From positions 1 through 64,000 of the forward strand of contig JAFWMH010000072.1 in the NCBI GenBank assembly GCA_017510785.1: DNA of 64,000 nucleotides. The letters are read 5' to 3'. Below the pieces are notes generated by a model. It was not told the origin of the DNA. It did no database searches and was given only the letters and a program-made list of their open reading frames with translations. Source of the stretch: Atopobiaceae bacterium (lineage in GTDB: Bacteria; Actinomycetota; Coriobacteriia; Coriobacteriales; Atopobiaceae). Of this stretch, positions 62,079 to 64,000 are shown in pieces (position 1 is the stretch's first letter; each line of letters begins with the position of its first letter). Made by a program: the position numbers and the translations under genes.

Positions 62079-62096
62079 TCGCTCTACCTCCTGCCG

Positions 62097-62363
62097 CTAC
62101 TTGGCGCGCTCGATAATCTCAACCAGGCGCCAACGCTTGGTCTTGGAGAGGGGACGCGTCTCCATAACGCGAATGGTATCGCCCACGCCACACTCGTTGT
62201 TCTCGTCGTGAACATGGAGCTTCTTGGTGATGGTCATCATCTTGCCATACTTGGGATGATGCTTGCGGTAGTTGATCTTAATGGTGACGGACTTATCGCC
62301 CGAGCGCGACACTACAACGCCCGTACGAATCTTCCGCGCATTCCTTGCTTCAGTATCTGCCAT
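62097..62363 (-). CDS. rpsQ: 30S ribosomal protein S17
   Basis: An 88-residue S17 from ATG 62363 ([28 protein letters not shown]); CAGGTGA is eight bases upstream. A GTG four codons earlier is possible. Ends [20 protein letters not shown]. Confidence 0.95.
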   Translation of the reverse strand: MADTEARNARKIRTGVVVSRSGDKSVTIKINYRKHHPKYGKMMTITKKLHVHDENNECGVGDTIRVMETRPLSKTKRWRLVEIIERAK

Positions 62364-62382
62364 GTTGCTATTCACCTGCTAT

Positions 62383-62589
62383 CTATTTGGCTGCTTCGGC
62401 CGCGATCTCGCGGGCACGAATCTCGGTTTGGACGCGGGCGATGTCGCGCTTGACGAGCTTAACGCGGGCGGTGTTATCGAGCTGGCTCGTGGCCATTTGG
62501 AAGCGCAGGTTGAAGAGCTCCGCACGTCCCTCCTCGAGCTTGGCCGCGAGGTCGGCATCGCTCAGTGCCTGAATCTCCTTGTACTTCAT
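62383..62589 (-). CDS. rpmC: 50S ribosomal protein L29
   Basis: A 68-residue L29: MKYKEIQALSDADLAAKLEEGRAELFNLRFQMATSQLDN, typical two-helix protein at the tunnel exit. Strong GGAGGTG site. Confidence 0.97.
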   Translation of the reverse strand: MKYKEIQALSDADLAAKLEEGRAELFNLRFQMATSQLDNTARVKLVKRDIARVQTEIRAREIAAEAAK

Positions 62590-62595
62590 ACTTGC

Positions 62596-63020
<425 letters not shown>

Positions 63021-63021
<1 letters not shown>

Positions 63022-63728
63022 TAGCGACCCCTCCTATCGTTGCGACGGCGAGGACGGGAGCTGCCCTCGAGCGCCGGGTTCGGCGCAGGCTGGCCCTTCA
63101 TCTTCTCGCCGAGGTATATCCAAACCTTGACGCCACAGGCGCCCATGGTGGTGCTGGCCGTGGCCTCGCCATAACCGATGACGGCACGCAGGGTGTGCAG
63201 GGGCACGCGACCCTCGCGGTACCACTCGCGGCGACCCATCTCGGCGCCGTTGAGACGACCGGAGCACTGAATACGAATGCCCTTGGCGCCGGCCTTGCGA
63301 GCGGACTGAACCGCCTTGCGCATGGCGCGACGGAAGGCAACGCGGCCCTCGAGCTGCTCGGCGATGGACTGAGCGACGAGGTTGGCGTCGAGCTCGGGGC
63401 GCTTGACCTCGATGACGTCGACCTTCACGTTGCCCTTGCCAACACCGGCAACCTTCTCGAGCTCGGCACGGAGGTTGTCGATCTCGGCGCCCTTCTTGCC
63501 GATTACGATGCCGGGACGAGCGGTGTAGATAGCAACCTGGACCTTCTCGCCAGCACGCTCGATGTCGACGCGGCTGAGAGCGGCGCGCTCGAGACGCTTG
63601 GTGAGGAACTTGCGGATGGCAAGGTCGTTACCGAGCTTCTCGGCGTAGTCCTTGTCTGCATACCAACGGGAACGCCACTGCTCGGTGGTTCCCAGACGGA
63701 AGCCTGTGGGGTGTACCTTCTGGCCCAT
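63021..63728 (-). CDS. rpsC: 30S ribosomal protein S3
   Basis: A 235-residue S3: [34 protein letters not shown] domain with [16 protein letters not shown], and [24 protein letters not shown]. Basic tail [11 protein letters not shown]. Confidence 0.98.
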
Positions 63729-63731
63729 TAC

Positions 63732-64000
63732 TTACGCCTCCTTCCGGGGAGCGACGACAACGGTGATGTGGCTCGTGCGCTTGTTGATGCGCGACGCGGA
63801 GCCCTTGGCGCGAGGCCTAAAGCGCTTAAGAGTGGGACCCTCGTCCACGTACGCGCGGGCAATCACGAGGTCGGCACCACGCATGCCGTGATTGTTCTCG
63901 GCGTTAGCGACTGCAGACTCGAGAACCTTCGAGACGGGCACGGCGGCTGCGCGATTGTTGAACGCCAGCAGCTCACGGGCGCGCTCGACGGACTGGTTGC
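63732..64000 (-). CDS. rplV: 50S ribosomal protein L22 (5' end outside window)
   Basis: Partial: the 89 C-terminal codons are visible, reading [29 protein letters not shown]...[47 protein letters not shown]. The start lies beyond the window edge. Next in the S10 operon to rpsC (3-base gap). Confidence 0.96.
   Translation of the reverse strand, partial: NQSVERARELLAFNNRAAAVPVSKVLESAVANAENNHGMRGADLVIARAYVDEGPTLKRFRPRAKGSASRINKRTSHITVVVAPRKEA

Overview
The window is a high-GC bacterial chromosome segment. I infer a member of the Coriobacteriia (Actinomycetota, Eggerthellaceae/Atopobiaceae type), from the GC-rich codon use, a Gram-positive surface-protein repertoire (sortase substrates, ChW repeats, lipoproteins), a zinc-type S14, a group-B-like [FeFe]-hydrogenase and SipW-type secretion genes. 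No 16S rRNA is present, so the genus is not fixed.

Region 1 (1-8.3 kb, minus strand): a truncated secreted ChW-repeat protein, a lipoprotein, a Tet(M)/EF-G-like GTPase, a PAS-GGDEF-EAL protein, a peptide-deformylase-like protein and the flavinylating lipoprotein ApbE. Region 2 (9.7-11.5 kb, plus): a NusG-II domain protein overlapping a Gx-transporter/CbiQ-like fusion. Region 3 (12.2-23.3 kb): two CapA-family membrane proteins, a polysaccharide flippase next to aspS, an orphan HlyD-type adaptor, a HAD phosphatase and a small unknown protein. Region 4 (25-36.2 kb, minus): [FeFe]-hydrogenase, hisS, ilvE, two paralogous SurA-like secreted proteins, tRNA-Thr, a purine nucleoside phosphorylase, DegV, hpf and a solute-binding lipoprotein. 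Region 5 (37-41.5 kb): a secreted SH3 protein, comF and tatD.

Region 6 (41.8-64 kb, minus) is the most striking. The S10/spc ribosomal protein cluster runs rplV-rpsC-rplP-rpmC-rpsQ-rplN-rplX, is interrupted by about 14.7 kb of pilus and surface-protein genes, then resumes with rplE-rpsZ-rpsH-rplF-rplR-rpsE-rpmD-rplO-secY. The inserted genes lie in the same direction: a coiled-coil protein, signal peptidase I, a 1812-residue LPATG adhesin, an MPSTG pilin, a class C sortase, a pilin-like protein without anchor, two camelysin/TasA-like proteins, an LAKTG-anchored protein, a MucBP-like membrane protein and a SipW-type signal peptidase. Hairpins that look like terminators lie at both edges, so the ribosomal operon appears to be split into separately transcribed halves.

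The large intergenic gaps (8.3-9.7, 11.5-12.3, 22.4-24.9, 36.2-37.0, 37.9-39.6 kb) hold no convincing genes but are dense in repeats: 93-bp long palindromes, a 125-bp element with 23-bp perfect inverted ends, a 24-bp motif present four times, GGCACCC/GGGTGCC hairpins and several minisatellites. Several of these families recur in different gaps. No CRISPR array, rRNA, transposase, integrase or phage gene was seen.
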